A stretch of 64,000 nt of DNA from contig LVZB01000001.1 of NCBI GenBank assembly GCA_023101485.1, positions 62,001 through 126,000 on the forward strand, in the 5' to 3' direction. Every line of letters starts with the position of its first letter. The first letter of the stretch is position 1. This stretch comes from Pasteurellaceae bacterium Macca. Its GTDB lineage: Bacteria; Pseudomonadota; Gammaproteobacteria; Enterobacterales; Pasteurellaceae. The notes beneath the pieces are model-generated. The model was not told where the DNA came from and made no database searches. It saw nothing but the letters and a program-made list of their open reading frames with translations. Of this stretch, positions 1-7,973 are shown one piece after another. The translations under genes and the position numbers were made by a program.

Positions 1-14
1 TTGTAAAAATACGA

Positions 15-63
15 GGAAAGTGCTTGCATATTTACCGTTAATTTTGCAAGCTAGCCACTTTCC
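15..63 (+). promoter_or_regulatory. Long hairpin upstream of dapA
   Basis: GGAAAGTG plus CTTGCA (15-28) pairs with TGCAAG (45-50) and CACTTTCC (56-63), leaving a 5-base bulge on the right arm and a 16-base loop. It ends 27 bases before the dapA start codon. It could be a 5'-leader structure of dapA or the terminator of a gene lying off the left edge. There is no long T-run after it, so a classical terminator is less likely. Function is inferred only. Confidence 0.35.
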
Positions 64-90
64 GGTTCAAAATAAATACAGGAGTAGAAT

Positions 91-978
91 ATGGCAAAAC
101 CCCTCTTTTCAGGTAGCATTGTGGCACTAATTACCCCAATGAAAAACGGCGAAATCGATTTCGACGGGCTTAAAAATCTGGTGGAATTCCACATCCAATC
201 CGGCACTCACGCCATTGTTTCAGTGGGCACAACGGGGGAAAACAACACCCTCAGCATTGATGAAAATGTCAAAGTCATTGAAAAAACTGTCGAATTTGCC
301 GCAGGGCGTATTCCTGTGATTGCAGGAACAGGATCAAACGCAACGAGTGAAGCGATTGTGATGACCAAATTGCTCGCCGACAGTGGCGTTGCAGGCTGTT
401 TAAGTGTTGTGCCATACTATAATAAACCTACCCAAGAAGGCCTATACCAACACTACAAAGCCATTGCAGAATGTACTACTCTTCCCCAAATTCTCTACAA
501 CGTGCCAAGCCGTACAGGCACAGACTTAAAACCTGAAACTGTCGGGCGTTTAGCGAAAATCCCCAATATTGTGGGTATCAAAGAAGCCACCGGCAATTTA
601 AGCCGTTTAGCTGAAATCAAAGCCCTTGCAGGAGAAGATTTTATCTTCCTAAGCGGTGATGATGCCACAGGGCTTGCTTCAATGAAGCTAGGTGGTCAGG
701 GGGTCATTTCGGTGACGAATAACATCGCTGCCAAAGCCATGGCAGAAATGTGCGAACTCGCCCTCTCAGGAAAATTTGAAGAAGCCGAAGCGATCAATAG
801 CCGTTTAATGGATTTACATAAAAATTTATTTGTTGAAGGTAACCCAATCCCAGTGAAATGGGCAGCATATAAATTAGGTTTAATCAGCGAGCCAACGCTC
901 CGCTTACCGCTCACTGTGCTTTCCGAGCAGTATCACACGGTGGTTGAAGAAGCCTTAAAAACAGCAGAGTTACGCTAA
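91..978 (+). CDS. dapA: 4-hydroxy-tetrahydrodipicolinate synthase
   Basis: Condenses pyruvate with aspartate-semialdehyde, the first committed step of lysine and diaminopimelate synthesis in the cytoplasm, so it feeds peptidoglycan precursors. The 295-residue TIM-barrel protein has the family's normal length. It shows the GTTGE pyruvate-binding loop (46-50), Tyr110 and Tyr136 of the catalytic relay, the YNVPSRTG motif, and the Schiff-base Lys164 in GIKEATGN. The ATG is preceded by AGGAG eight bases upstream. It stands alone, followed by a rho-independent terminator, and no other lys/dap genes are adjacent. The identification is very secure. Confidence 0.97.
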   Translation: MAKPLFSGSIVALITPMKNGEIDFDGLKNLVEFHIQSGTHAIVSVGTTGENNTLSIDENVKVIEKTVEFAAGRIPVIAGTGSNATSEAIVMTKLLADSGVAGCLSVVPYYNKPTQEGLYQHYKAIAECTTLPQILYNVPSRTGTDLKPETVGRLAKIPNIVGIKEATGNLSRLAEIKALAGEDFIFLSGDDATGLASMKLGGQGVISVTNNIAAKAMAEMCELALSGKFEEAEAINSRLMDLHKNLFVEGNPIPVKWAAYKLGLISEPTLRLPLTVLSEQYHTVVEEALKTAELR

Positions 979-989
979 TCTTTAAATAT

Positions 990-1023
990 AAAAAGCGAAA
1001 ATATCACTATTTTCGCTTTTTTT
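990..1023 (+). terminator. Rho-independent terminator of dapA
   Basis: AAAAGCGAAAAT and ATTTTCGCTTTT form a stem with a short loop, followed directly by a T-run. It starts about 11 bases after the dapA stop codon. Confidence 0.85.
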
Positions 1024-1030
1024 ATCTCGA

Positions 1031-1040
1031 ACAAGCGGTC
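1031..1040 (+). repeat. DNA uptake signal sequence (Apl type)
   Basis: Exact ACAAGCGGTC core followed by the AT-rich tail typical of Pasteurellaceae uptake signals of the Actinobacillus pleuropneumoniae type. It lies between dapA and the convergent acyltransferase gene. Confidence 0.8.
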
Positions 1041-1101
1041 GAATTTTTCTGACTTTTTGCACCAACAGTGGGATGACCTCATTAGGTCATCCCTTTTCTT
1101 T

Positions 1102-4017
1102 CTAAGCAAGATGGGCTTCGGCTAAGGATTTCGCCCCTTTATAATCCACCTTGCCACTTCCCAATAGCGGAATCTCTTCTACGGAAATAAGCAAGCTCGG
1201 GAGCATAATTGCTGGCAAGTTGAGGGATTTCATTCGCATTTGAATCTCCTCCACTGATAGGGCAGATTTGAATAGCAACACAATACTTTCGCCTTTTTTC
1301 TCATCATTTACCGCCACGGCAACATATTGGCTTTCCTCATCGAAAATGGGGGCTAAGGATTCTTCCACCTTACCAAGGCTAATCATTTCGCCCCCAATTT
1401 TGGCAAAGCGGGAATAACGATCCACAATGGTTACAAAGCCTTGCTCATCAATATGCCCTTTATCACCTGTTTTGTAGTAACGCACACCGTCTAACTCGAC
1501 AATCACTTCCGCCGTTTTCTCTGGGGAGTTGAGATAGCCTTTCATCACTTGCCCACCACCAATCAGAATTAAGCCATCTTCTCCCACGTTTAACTCCGTT
1601 AACGTTTCAGGATCAACCACTTTAATCACCGTACCGGGCAATGCCATGCCGACCGAGCCAACTTGGTTAAAGGTTAAGGCTTTCAAGGCTTCCTTATCCA
1701 AAATATCCGGCATATTGACTGACGCCACGGGTGCGGTTTCCGTTGTGCCGTAGCCTTCATAAATCTCCAAGCCAAATTTGAGCTTAAAGGCTTCTTTCAC
1801 ATCGGCTTTTAATTTTTCCGCCCCTGCAATCACCATTCGCACACTTTGGAACATCAAGGGGTGCAATTTTTTATTGCGAACATATAAGCGGAAGAAGGTT
1901 GATGTGCCAAATAAAATACTGACATTATGGCGAGCCACCATTTTCCCCACCGTTGCTCCGTCCGTTGGGTCGGCAACGCTCACCATTTTAACCCCCTCAC
2001 ATAACGGCAATAAGGTGGTCACGGTTAAGCCAAAGGAGTGGAAAATCGGTAAAGAATTCAGAATTACATCGTCTTTATTGAAGTTAAGTAGCTCACTCAC
2101 TTGCTTAATATTGGTGAGTAAGTTTTTATGGCTCAACTCAATGCCCTTAGGCTCGCCTTCGCTTCCGCTACTAAATAAAATCGTGGCGGTATCGTTTAAA
2201 TCTGTTGGTTGGAAATAACAGAGCTTAATCCACCACTGTGGCGCAAAGAGAGCAGTCAAAAATGCCCGAACTTTTGCAAATTGGCTGATATTCTGGCTAA
2301 TTGTTTCAGCAAAAAGCATTTTACCTGCCAATATCGGCTCAAAATCCACGCCACGAGCGGTCAATTTCGCCAAGAATTTTTCGGCGGTAATCACGGTGCG
2401 AATATCGGCTTTATCTAAGGCTTTCTGCATTGTTTCTGGGCTTAGGCTGTAATTCAAATTCACCGGCACTTTACCCATAATGAACAATGCCATATTCACA
2501 ATCGCTCCCGCTGTCGAGCTTGGCAATAACACCCCAACGTGTTTTTGCCCCGCCAATGTTGGTGAAAGCTGTTTAATAAACATCAACACCGCAGAGAGAA
2601 ATTTTAAGTTATTCAGGCTTGCCCCTTGGCTGTCAGCGGTACATTCTTTCAATAGATTAGATTTCGCTTGGTGTAACCAATGGTGCATTAACGGTTTGCG
2701 ATGGCCAATAAAACGCTCCCACGCGGAGAAAGAAAGCTCCAACACTTTTTGACGCATTGCCCCTGCGTGAATAAAACCGTGAATTGGCTTACCAAAGGCG
2801 ACTAAAATTTCCCGACGACCCGACTCTTTGCTCTGGGCTTTGTAGTAGCTATCCGCACGGGAGAAACTACTGCCCCACAAGCCACGCAGATAAAATGGCA
2901 CAACGGCAACATTGTCTAAATCTTGTAAAACGAGTTCAAAGCCTTTTTTAAATTCATTGATTTGACCGTTATAGCTAATGTGTCCTTCGGGGAATAATGC
3001 CACCACTTCGCCACGGGCTAAACATTCACGGATAAGCTGAATCGACTCTCGGCTTGCCCCTCCGCCAATGGGAATGACTTTAAAAATACGGAATAACCAA
3101 GTGAGATACCATTTATTATAAATCGGGCGATACATCACAAATTTAATCGCACGAGGGCTTGCGGCTTGGAGAACAAGCCAATCAATCCAGCTAATGTGAT
3201 TACCTAACATCAACACCCCACCGCTTTGTGGTAAATTTTTCAACCCATCGACGTGGAAACGGTAGCTAAATTTCAGGAAAGGAAGCAGTAATAGGCGAGT
3301 CAAGAGATGAGGCAATTTCCACATCGCATAAATGCCCCCGAGTAAGCAAACCACCGACGTCAGCATAAATAAGCCCGTAGTTGAAATGCTCAGTTGCACG
3401 CAGAAGATACTTAATAGCAGAAATAACACCATAAAAATGTTCTGCATAAAATTATTCCCCGCCATAATTTTTCCGCTAATCGGTGCAGGGGCAAAAAATT
3501 GTATCGTGGCATTCAGTGGTACAATAAATAGCCCACCAAAAAAGCCAAAGCCAAGGGAACAAAGTGCCAACAGCATATCGGAATTGGCAAGGGTCAGCCC
3601 GAAAAGAGAGAGGCAGATCCCCAAAGCACCAATCGGCACAATCCCTAATTCAATATGTAATTTTGATGCCTTACCTGCTAAATAAGAGCCGAAAATCAAG
3701 CCCAAGCCACTCACCGCGAGAATGCCTTGAATAATAATGGCATTATCTTGCTGAAAAACCGCTTTATAGTGGGCAGGAAAGGTCGCCACAATAATTTGCG
3801 ACACGCCCCAAAACAGGCTTAAGCCAATCACACTCAACCAAATATTCCGATCACTTTTTAAGATTTGGAAATTTTGGCGTAAATAACCTAAATTGAGGTA
3901 TTTCTGCCACTCAAAGGCTTCATCTTGCTCGGCAGTCTGCTCAAAATAAGGGATCTTAAAGGCAAAATAAGCTTCTAAACAGCTTAATACCACTAACGCC
4001 ACCCCAATAAACCACAC
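1102..4017 (-). CDS. aas: C-terminal fragment: acyl-[ACP]-phospholipid O-acyltransferase / acyl-ACP synthetase
   Basis: Longest open part of the interrupted fusion, 971 residues from a GTG that is probably internal to the ancestral gene. Residues 1-240 are the remaining transmembrane helices of the MFS domain. Residues of about 265-420 form a PlsC domain with NHxxxxD-like NHISWID and the FPEGH motif. From about 440 to the end there is an AMP-binding ligase domain with SSGSEGEPKG, GYGTTE and YKTGDKG motifs. Both enzymatic domains look intact, so activity would be possible if translation restarts here, but there is no convincing ribosome binding site for the GTG. It may be dead. Confidence 0.75.
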   Translation of the reverse strand: MWFIGVALVVLSCLEAYFAFKIPYFEQTAEQDEAFEWQKYLNLGYLRQNFQILKSDRNIWLSVIGLSLFWGVSQIIVATFPAHYKAVFQQDNAIIIQGILAVSGLGLIFGSYLAGKASKLHIELGIVPIGALGICLSLFGLTLANSDMLLALCSLGFGFFGGLFIVPLNATIQFFAPAPISGKIMAGNNFMQNIFMVLFLLLSIFCVQLSISTTGLFMLTSVVCLLGGIYAMWKLPHLLTRLLLLPFLKFSYRFHVDGLKNLPQSGGVLMLGNHISWIDWLVLQAASPRAIKFVMYRPIYNKWYLTWLFRIFKVIPIGGGASRESIQLIRECLARGEVVALFPEGHISYNGQINEFKKGFELVLQDLDNVAVVPFYLRGLWGSSFSRADSYYKAQSKESGRREILVAFGKPIHGFIHAGAMRQKVLELSFSAWERFIGHRKPLMHHWLHQAKSNLLKECTADSQGASLNNLKFLSAVLMFIKQLSPTLAGQKHVGVLLPSSTAGAIVNMALFIMGKVPVNLNYSLSPETMQKALDKADIRTVITAEKFLAKLTARGVDFEPILAGKMLFAETISQNISQFAKVRAFLTALFAPQWWIKLCYFQPTDLNDTATILFSSGSEGEPKGIELSHKNLLTNIKQVSELLNFNKDDVILNSLPIFHSFGLTVTTLLPLCEGVKMVSVADPTDGATVGKMVARHNVSILFGTSTFFRLYVRNKKLHPLMFQSVRMVIAGAEKLKADVKEAFKLKFGLEIYEGYGTTETAPVASVNMPDILDKEALKALTFNQVGSVGMALPGTVIKVVDPETLTELNVGEDGLILIGGGQVMKGYLNSPEKTAEVIVELDGVRYYKTGDKGHIDEQGFVTIVDRYSRFAKIGGEMISLGKVEESLAPIFDEESQYVAVAVNDEKKGESIVLLFKSALSVEEIQMRMKSLNLPAIMLPSLLISVEEIPLLGSGKVDYKGAKSLAEAHLA

Positions 4018-4056
4018 GCTTTGTAAAATCGCATTCGGATTTGCGGAATCCAGATA

Positions 4057-4548
4057 TTACCACTCAAACAGCAACGAAAAGCCCAAAGAGCTAAACAAAA
4101 TGGCCACAATGGTAATCCCTTGAACCACACCATTTGCCATACCCAGTTGAGCGGTGCCGACAATGGATTTAATAATGCTATATTTAGCCGGCGAATAAAT
4201 TGCACTTTGGGCGGCAAGAATCAGCGTTAAGCCAAAGGCAACATAAAACGCCCCCAGCATATAGCTTAATAAAATCAACACACTAATGCCCACGGCGACT
4301 AAGCTACTCCACCGAATCACATTCGTGCGGGAAAATTTATCGTTCAGAAATGCCGATGGCGAAAACAGAAAAATAAAAGGCAGTAAAATCATCCCGTTAA
4401 TCAAAGCCGTCAGCACGACCAAAGTACTGCCTTCAAAGCTTTTAAACAATACATTTTGAATGGTGATCTTATGGGCGAGATCGACCATCGCATTTAAAAA
4501 TAAGATCCATAAATAAGGCACAAAGCCTGCATATTTGAGCAGTTTCAT
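4057..4548 (-). CDS. N-terminal fragment of the MFS domain of the acyltransferase fusion
   Basis: 163 residues with about four hydrophobic helices, starting MKLLKYAGFVPYLW and containing the family pattern NAMVDLAHKITIQN. It is the first part of the LplT-like transporter domain and ends at the premature TAA. On its own it covers less than half of an MFS bundle, so it should not function as a transporter. Its ATG overlaps the stop codon of the MerR gene (ATGA), which indicates translational coupling. Confidence 0.7.
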   Translation of the reverse strand: MKLLKYAGFVPYLWILFLNAMVDLAHKITIQNVLFKSFEGSTLVVLTALINGMILLPFIFLFSPSAFLNDKFSRTNVIRWSSLVAVGISVLILLSYMLGAFYVAFGLTLILAAQSAIYSPAKYSIIKSIVGTAQLGMANGVVQGITIVAILFSSLGFSLLFEW

Positions 4549-5189
4549 TGTTTGCTCTCCCGTTGTTGATAAGTATTAAAGGTTTGCATATTAAACAAAT
4601 AAGGTTTCATCACGAGCAAAATATCAAAAAGGTGTTTTAACTTGATATTTTTTTGGCTCGCATTTTCGACCGCTTGCTCCGCCAGCTTGACTTCGTGCTT
4701 AGCAAGCTGTTTAGCCAGTTGCAGATAGGTTTCAATAATTTCACGCTCATTTTCATCGGAACGGCACAAAATCCCCAAAATATCACGCTCTTTGCCTGTA
4801 AAAATGCCCTCTCTCGGGCTTAAAAAGCCTTCGGCAACAAATTGCTGTAACTGGGCTTCACTTAACCCAAATTCCGCACATAACGCCTCGGCAGAAAAGG
4901 TTTCACTCTCTGCGCCCATAATAATCGGCAAGGCACTGATTAAACTCTCATAGGGATTGTTTAAGTCGAAATCGGGGTGAGCAAAAAGTGCTTTAATTTG
5001 TGAAATCGTGGCATAAAAATGGCTCTGTAAATATTTAATAAACGCCAACAAATTCACACAATGCTCATCATACAAATGAAAATTAGGCTTATCTTTCAAG
5101 GGCTCAGGCAACAACCCCTCTTTGACGTAGTACAAAATTGTCGATTTCGGTGTTTCCGTCAATTTCACCAAATCATTCATTTTTAACAT
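4545..5189 (-). CDS. MerR-family transcriptional regulator
   Basis: 214 residues. The N-terminal 70 residues form a winged helix-turn-helix of MerR type (LVKLTETPKSTILYYVKEGLL, then a wing containing HLYDEH). The remainder is helical and lacks the cysteine pairs of metal-sensing MerR proteins, so the ligand is unknown. AAGGAG sits eight bases before the ATG. The last four bases overlap the start of the lipid acyltransferase fusion, so it probably regulates or is co-regulated with lysophospholipid repair; that is inference from position. A Pasteurellaceae uptake signal lies inside the gene at 4668-4677. Confidence 0.8.
   Translation of the reverse strand: MLKMNDLVKLTETPKSTILYYVKEGLLPEPLKDKPNFHLYDEHCVNLLAFIKYLQSHFYATISQIKALFAHPDFDLNNPYESLISALPIIMGAESETFSAEALCAEFGLSEAQLQQFVAEGFLSPREGIFTGKERDILGILCRSDENEREIIETYLQLAKQLAKHEVKLAEQAVENASQKNIKLKHLFDILLVMKPYLFNMQTFNTYQQRESKQ
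4668..4677 (-). repeat. DNA uptake signal sequence
   Basis: GACCGCTTGC, a one-mismatch complement of the Apl-type core, inside the MerR gene. Confidence 0.6.
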
Positions 5190-5290
5190 CGCTTTCTCCT
5201 TAACAGATTAGAACGGCGAGCATTGTAATAGAAATCAATTAAAGTATAAAGTGTTACTTTTCAGTTTTGTGTAAAATGTAAGAAAAAAAT

Positions 5291-5300
5291 GACCGCTTGT
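5291..5300 (-). repeat. DNA uptake signal sequence
   Basis: Exact complement (GACCGCTTGT) of the Apl-type core, in the spacer upstream of the MerR gene. Confidence 0.75.
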
Positions 5301-5342
5301 TTTGAAGGAAGAAAGAGGGAAGAAGGGAATAATCGGGCATAA

Positions 5343-5372
5343 AAAATGCCTAAATCAGATGATTTAGGCACA
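5343..5372 (-). terminator. Terminator of the Abi-like gene remnant
   Basis: On the minus strand TGCCTAAATC and GATTTAGGCA pair around a four-base loop and are followed by a T-run. It lies 10 bases after the stop codon of the Abi-like tail (5381). Confidence 0.75.
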
Positions 5373-5380
5373 TAAAAGAA

Positions 5381-5485
5381 TCATGTAGTCCGTAACGCTT
5401 CTTGCCAAAAAGTATCTTCATACCACCTTTGGGGAATACCCATACTATTTATTGGAATAGTGGGATATTTTTCCAACAAAAATTT
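5381..5485 (-). pseudogene. 3' end remnant of an Abi-family (AbiD/AbiF-like) gene
   Basis: Reading from the insertion sequence edge, 34 codons followed by TGA encode a peptide with the pattern KFLLEKYPTIPINSMGIPQRW. This resembles the conserved C-terminus of Abi_2 family abortive-infection proteins (KYP...I....MGFPENW). The reading frame is immediately followed by a terminator, as expected for a real gene end. No N-terminal part remains on the other side of the IS1016-like element, where the hydrolase gene begins directly. The assignment rests on memory of the family's C-terminal motif and is moderate. Confidence 0.5.
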
Positions 5486-5487
5486 TA

Positions 5488-6206
5488 GGGGCTGTCCTAG
5501 ATAACGACTAAAAACTCGATTTGAGTTAAGATAGTCAAATGAGAAAAAGTCGTTTAAGTCAGCACAAACAAAATAAACTTATTGAACTGTTTGTTGCAGG
5601 AGTTACAGCGAGAACTGCTGCTGAACTAGTGAATGTAAACAAGACAACTGCCGCTTACTATTTTCATCGCTTGCGATTTCTTATCTATCAAAACAGCCCA
5701 CATTTGGAGATGTTTGATGGGGAAATAGAAGCCGATGAAAGCTATTTTGGTGGTACACGCAAAGGCAAGCGTGGACGTGGTGCAGCGGGTAAAACTGCGG
5801 TATTCGGGCTGTTGAAACGCAATGGCAAAGTTTATACTGTTGCCGTACCGAACACGCAATCCGCCACGTTGTTACCGATAATTCGAGAACAAGTTAAGCC
5901 TGATAGCATTGTTTACACGGATTTCTATCGAAGTTATGATGTACTTGATGTGAGTGAATTTAATCATTTTCGTATCAACCATAGTACGCACTTTGCAGAA
6001 AAACAAAATCACATTAACGGAATTGAGAATTTCTGGAACCAAGCAAAACGCCATTTACGCAAATTTAATGGTATTCCCAAAGCTCATTTTGGGCTGTATT
6101 TGAAAGAATGTGAATGGCGTTTTAATCACAGTAACTTAAAGTCTCAAATTTCCTTTCTAAAACAATTAGTTAAAGAGAGTTTGGTCTAGTTATCTAGGAC
6201 AGCCCC
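5488..6206 (+). mobile_element. IS1016-like insertion sequence (IS1595 family), copy 1
   Basis: 719 bp bounded by perfect 18-bp inverted repeats, GGGGCTGTCCTAGATAAC at 5488-5505 and its complement at 6189-6206, with one transposase gene. It is almost identical to the copy at 39776-40494; I find three base differences. The 8-bp flanks are AAATTTTA on the left and AAATTATA on the right, seven of eight matching. So the duplication is either mutated or the two flanks come from different sites after an adjacent deletion. Confidence 0.93.
5539..6189 (+). CDS. IS1016-like transposase, copy 1
   Basis: 216-residue DDE-type transposase of the IS1595 family (ISXO2-like domain). An N-terminal helix-turn-helix region (about 10-45) is followed by the catalytic core with EADESYFGG (Asp66), VYTDFY (Asp128) and NGIENFWNQAK (Glu163, Lys170). 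The start ATG lies 50 bases inside the left terminal repeat and the stop codon overlaps the right one by a base. It differs from the second copy at residue 185, Gly here and Glu there, in a segment next to the conserved ECEWRFN motif. Whether Gly185 reduces activity is unknown. Confidence 0.92.
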   Translation: MRKSRLSQHKQNKLIELFVAGVTARTAAELVNVNKTTAAYYFHRLRFLIYQNSPHLEMFDGEIEADESYFGGTRKGKRGRGAAGKTAVFGLLKRNGKVYTVAVPNTQSATLLPIIREQVKPDSIVYTDFYRSYDVLDVSEFNHFRINHSTHFAEKQNHINGIENFWNQAKRHLRKFNGIPKAHFGLYLKECEWRFNHSNLKSQISFLKQLVKESLV

Positions 6207-6209
6207 AAA

Positions 6210-7109
6210 TTATAAATTTTGGCTAAAAAACGCCGCAATTTTTGGTAAAGCCTGTGGCACATCATAATCATACAAACTCACATGGGTTGCGTTTTCCACC
6301 CAATAGAGTTCTTTATTTTGATGTTGAATTTGCTGAAACAGATTCTCGCTAAAATAAGCGGTATCGGCATTTTTACCCACGACCAATAAAGTCGGTTGCG
6401 TTAAAAAATCAGGCACTTGACTAAAGGCGTCAAAAGCAAAAATTTTTGGAATGCTACGGAATAAAAGTTTATTGGCTGCCGCTTCACATTGCGCCCGTGG
6501 CGTGCGGTAGTAGTCGTAGGCTTCTTTGGCATATTCAGGCGTTTGTGGGGTAAATTCTTCCACAGAATTTGGCACATAATTAATATACAGCGTTTCTGCA
6601 CCTTGTTCTTCGCTGGTGCGTTGCCCACCCACATTGTTCATCAATTCTAACAAAGCAGGAACAGGATTTTCACCAAAATTGGCACGGAATAAACCATTAA
6701 TATCAACGGCACTCACGGTGGCTAAGGCTTTGATACGGCGGTCAAATAATGTCGCATTGATGGCATAGCCCCCTCCAGCACAAATACCCAATACACCAAT
6801 GCGGTTGGCATCTACATTCTCTTGCTTCACCAGAAAATCAACCGCCGCAGAAATATCTTCCATACGCAAAGCAGGATCTTCTAAATAGCGTGGCAATCCA
6901 CCACTTTCCCCTTGATGGCTAGCATCGTAAGCAAGGGTAACAAAACCTTGCTCTGCCAATAATTTCGCATACAAACCTGATGTTTGCTCTTTGACACCAC
7001 CACCCGGGTGAACCACAATAATAGCAGGGTATTTTTGCCCTTGTGTCGCTGGCGTGTAAAGATGCCCTGCAAGGTGGATATCTCGATGGTTAAATTGGAC
7101 TTTTTTCAT
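6210..7109 (-). CDS. Dienelactone hydrolase-like alpha/beta hydrolase
   Basis: 299 residues with an alpha/beta-hydrolase fold. The oxyanion loop HPGGG is near residue 34. The nucleophile elbow reads GICAGG with Cys110 in place of serine, as in dienelactone hydrolases. A C-terminal catalytic His lies in WVENATHVSLYD. There is no signal peptide, so it is cytoplasmic. The substrate cannot be told. GAGG precedes the ATG by seven bases. The stop codon lies only three bases from the right end of the IS element, so the insertion just missed the coding region. Confidence 0.8.
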   Translation of the reverse strand: MKKVQFNHRDIHLAGHLYTPATQGQKYPAIIVVHPGGGVKEQTSGLYAKLLAEQGFVTLAYDASHQGESGGLPRYLEDPALRMEDISAAVDFLVKQENVDANRIGVLGICAGGGYAINATLFDRRIKALATVSAVDINGLFRANFGENPVPALLELMNNVGGQRTSEEQGAETLYINYVPNSVEEFTPQTPEYAKEAYDYYRTPRAQCEAAANKLLFRSIPKIFAFDAFSQVPDFLTQPTLLVVGKNADTAYFSENLFQQIQHQNKELYWVENATHVSLYDYDVPQALPKIAAFFSQNL

Positions 7110-7148
7110 AAAAACCTCATTAAAATAGGTGAAAATTATGGGTAAAAA

Positions 7149-7566
7149 TTAATTGATTCTATCGCCTTTAATGATTTCTAAACGGAAATCGGCTTTTTCA
7201 TTTCGCCGTGCCGCATTACGCATTAAATAAATATCAATGGTGTATTTACCCGTTGCAGAAGCAATGCCTTCAAATTGGTTATCCGACATAGAGCCATTAA
7301 AAAAGGCACTGTCTTTATTCGGTGCGGTTAAATTAAAGTAAGCAGAACGATTAGAACTTGCCATACTGATATTCAAACTCTGCCCTTTTTTCGCATGAAA
7401 ATGCCGTTTGACCACTTGATAGCCCTTTACCTGACCAGATAAATGTTGCACATCTGTGGCACGGTAACTCGGCACGGTAACTCGGCACGGCAGTTGGTGT
7501 GTTTTTGGCGATGACAGGTTGTGCCAAAAAAGCCAGCGTGAATACGCATAAAAATGCTTTCTTCAT
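7149..7566 (-). pseudogene. Secreted PliG-like (g-type lysozyme inhibitor-like) protein, frameshifted
   Basis: The first frame (7566 to 7351) encodes a signal peptide, MKKAFLCVFTLAFLAQPVIA, plus KNTPTAVPSYRA and then runs off into unrelated sequence. The second frame (7475 to 7149) continues the protein: PSYRATDVQHLSGQVKGYQV to the end. The junction is a 13-bp direct duplication (GGCACGGTAACTC at 7458-7470 and 7471-7483). Removing one unit restores a single 134-residue periplasmic protein. Its pattern GQVKGYQVV..HFHAKKGQSL..SI and SATGKYTIDIYLMRNAAR resembles E. coli PliG (inhibitor of g-type lysozyme); that family call is moderate. It lies 39 bases downstream of the hydrolase start, on the same strand. 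Confidence 0.65.
7458..7490. repeat. 13-bp tandem duplication causing a frameshift
   Basis: Two complete copies and seven bases of a third of GGCACGGTAACTC. Because 13 is not a multiple of three, one extra copy shifts the frame of the PliG-like gene. Confidence 0.9.
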
Positions 7567-7663
7567 AGTAAAAAATTCCTTAAAAAACGGCTTGTTTAAG
7601 AAGTGCTATTCTACACTACAATGCACTGAATTAAGTACATAGCTTTGTACTTTCCATAGAAAA

Positions 7664-7701
7664 AAAAAGCGGTCAAATTTTTATAATTTTTTGACCGCTT
7701 G
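7664..7701. terminator. Inverted uptake-signal pair acting as a terminator
   Basis: AAAAGCGGTCAAA and its complement TTTGACCGCTT face each other around an AT-rich loop, giving a stem with A/T runs on both sides. Such head-to-head uptake signals commonly serve as bidirectional terminators in this family. The 270 bases from here to yccA contain no gene I can support. Confidence 0.7.
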
Positions 7702-7921
7702 CAATCATAGCTATATATATTTTGCTAAAAACTCATACTATATTTCAATTATCAATTGCCTTAGAGGCATAATTGTAACGACAGAAATTGCCAGTTAATA
7801 TTCAAAATTTTGTTACTATTTAAAGTTATAAACACTAAATCTCCATTTCTTCGTATTCTTTTTCCTTTAAATTCACATGAGAAATATCTATTCTCATTGA
7901 AAAATACGTTTCTAACGATAA

Positions 7922-7954
7922 AAAATAGCCTCTATATTTACAGAGGCTATTTTA
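7922..7954 (-). terminator. Terminator of yccA
   Basis: AAAATAGCCTCT and AGAGGCTATTTT form a stem with a short AT loop, located 20 bases beyond the yccA stop and flanked by A/T runs on both sides. Confidence 0.8.
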
Positions 7955-7973
7955 TTACTCAGAAATAAATGGC

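Larger units (their letters stand above)
1102..4548 (-). pseudogene. LplT-like MFS / PlsC / acyl-ACP synthetase fusion, split by an in-frame stop
   Basis: Read through the stop, this locus encodes one protein of about 1,148 residues with three parts: an N-terminal major-facilitator transporter like LplT, a PlsC-type glycerophospholipid acyltransferase, and a C-terminal AMP-forming acyl-ACP synthetase like E. coli Aas. Such fusions take up lysophospholipid and re-acylate it at the inner membrane. A TAA codon (4057-4059) interrupts the transporter part after residue 163. The next 13 codons and the downstream reading frame continue in phase and complete the transporter, so the lesion is a single nonsense change, not a frameshift. 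A CAA-to-TAA or TAT-to-TAA change would explain it. The upstream MerR gene overlaps its start by ATGA. Confidence 0.8.

Noticed and set aside
7749-7935. Start-less minus-strand frame of ~55 codons downstream of yccA
   Set aside because: It lacks a start codon and ribosome binding site and shows no recognisable domain. It might be a relic but I cannot support it.
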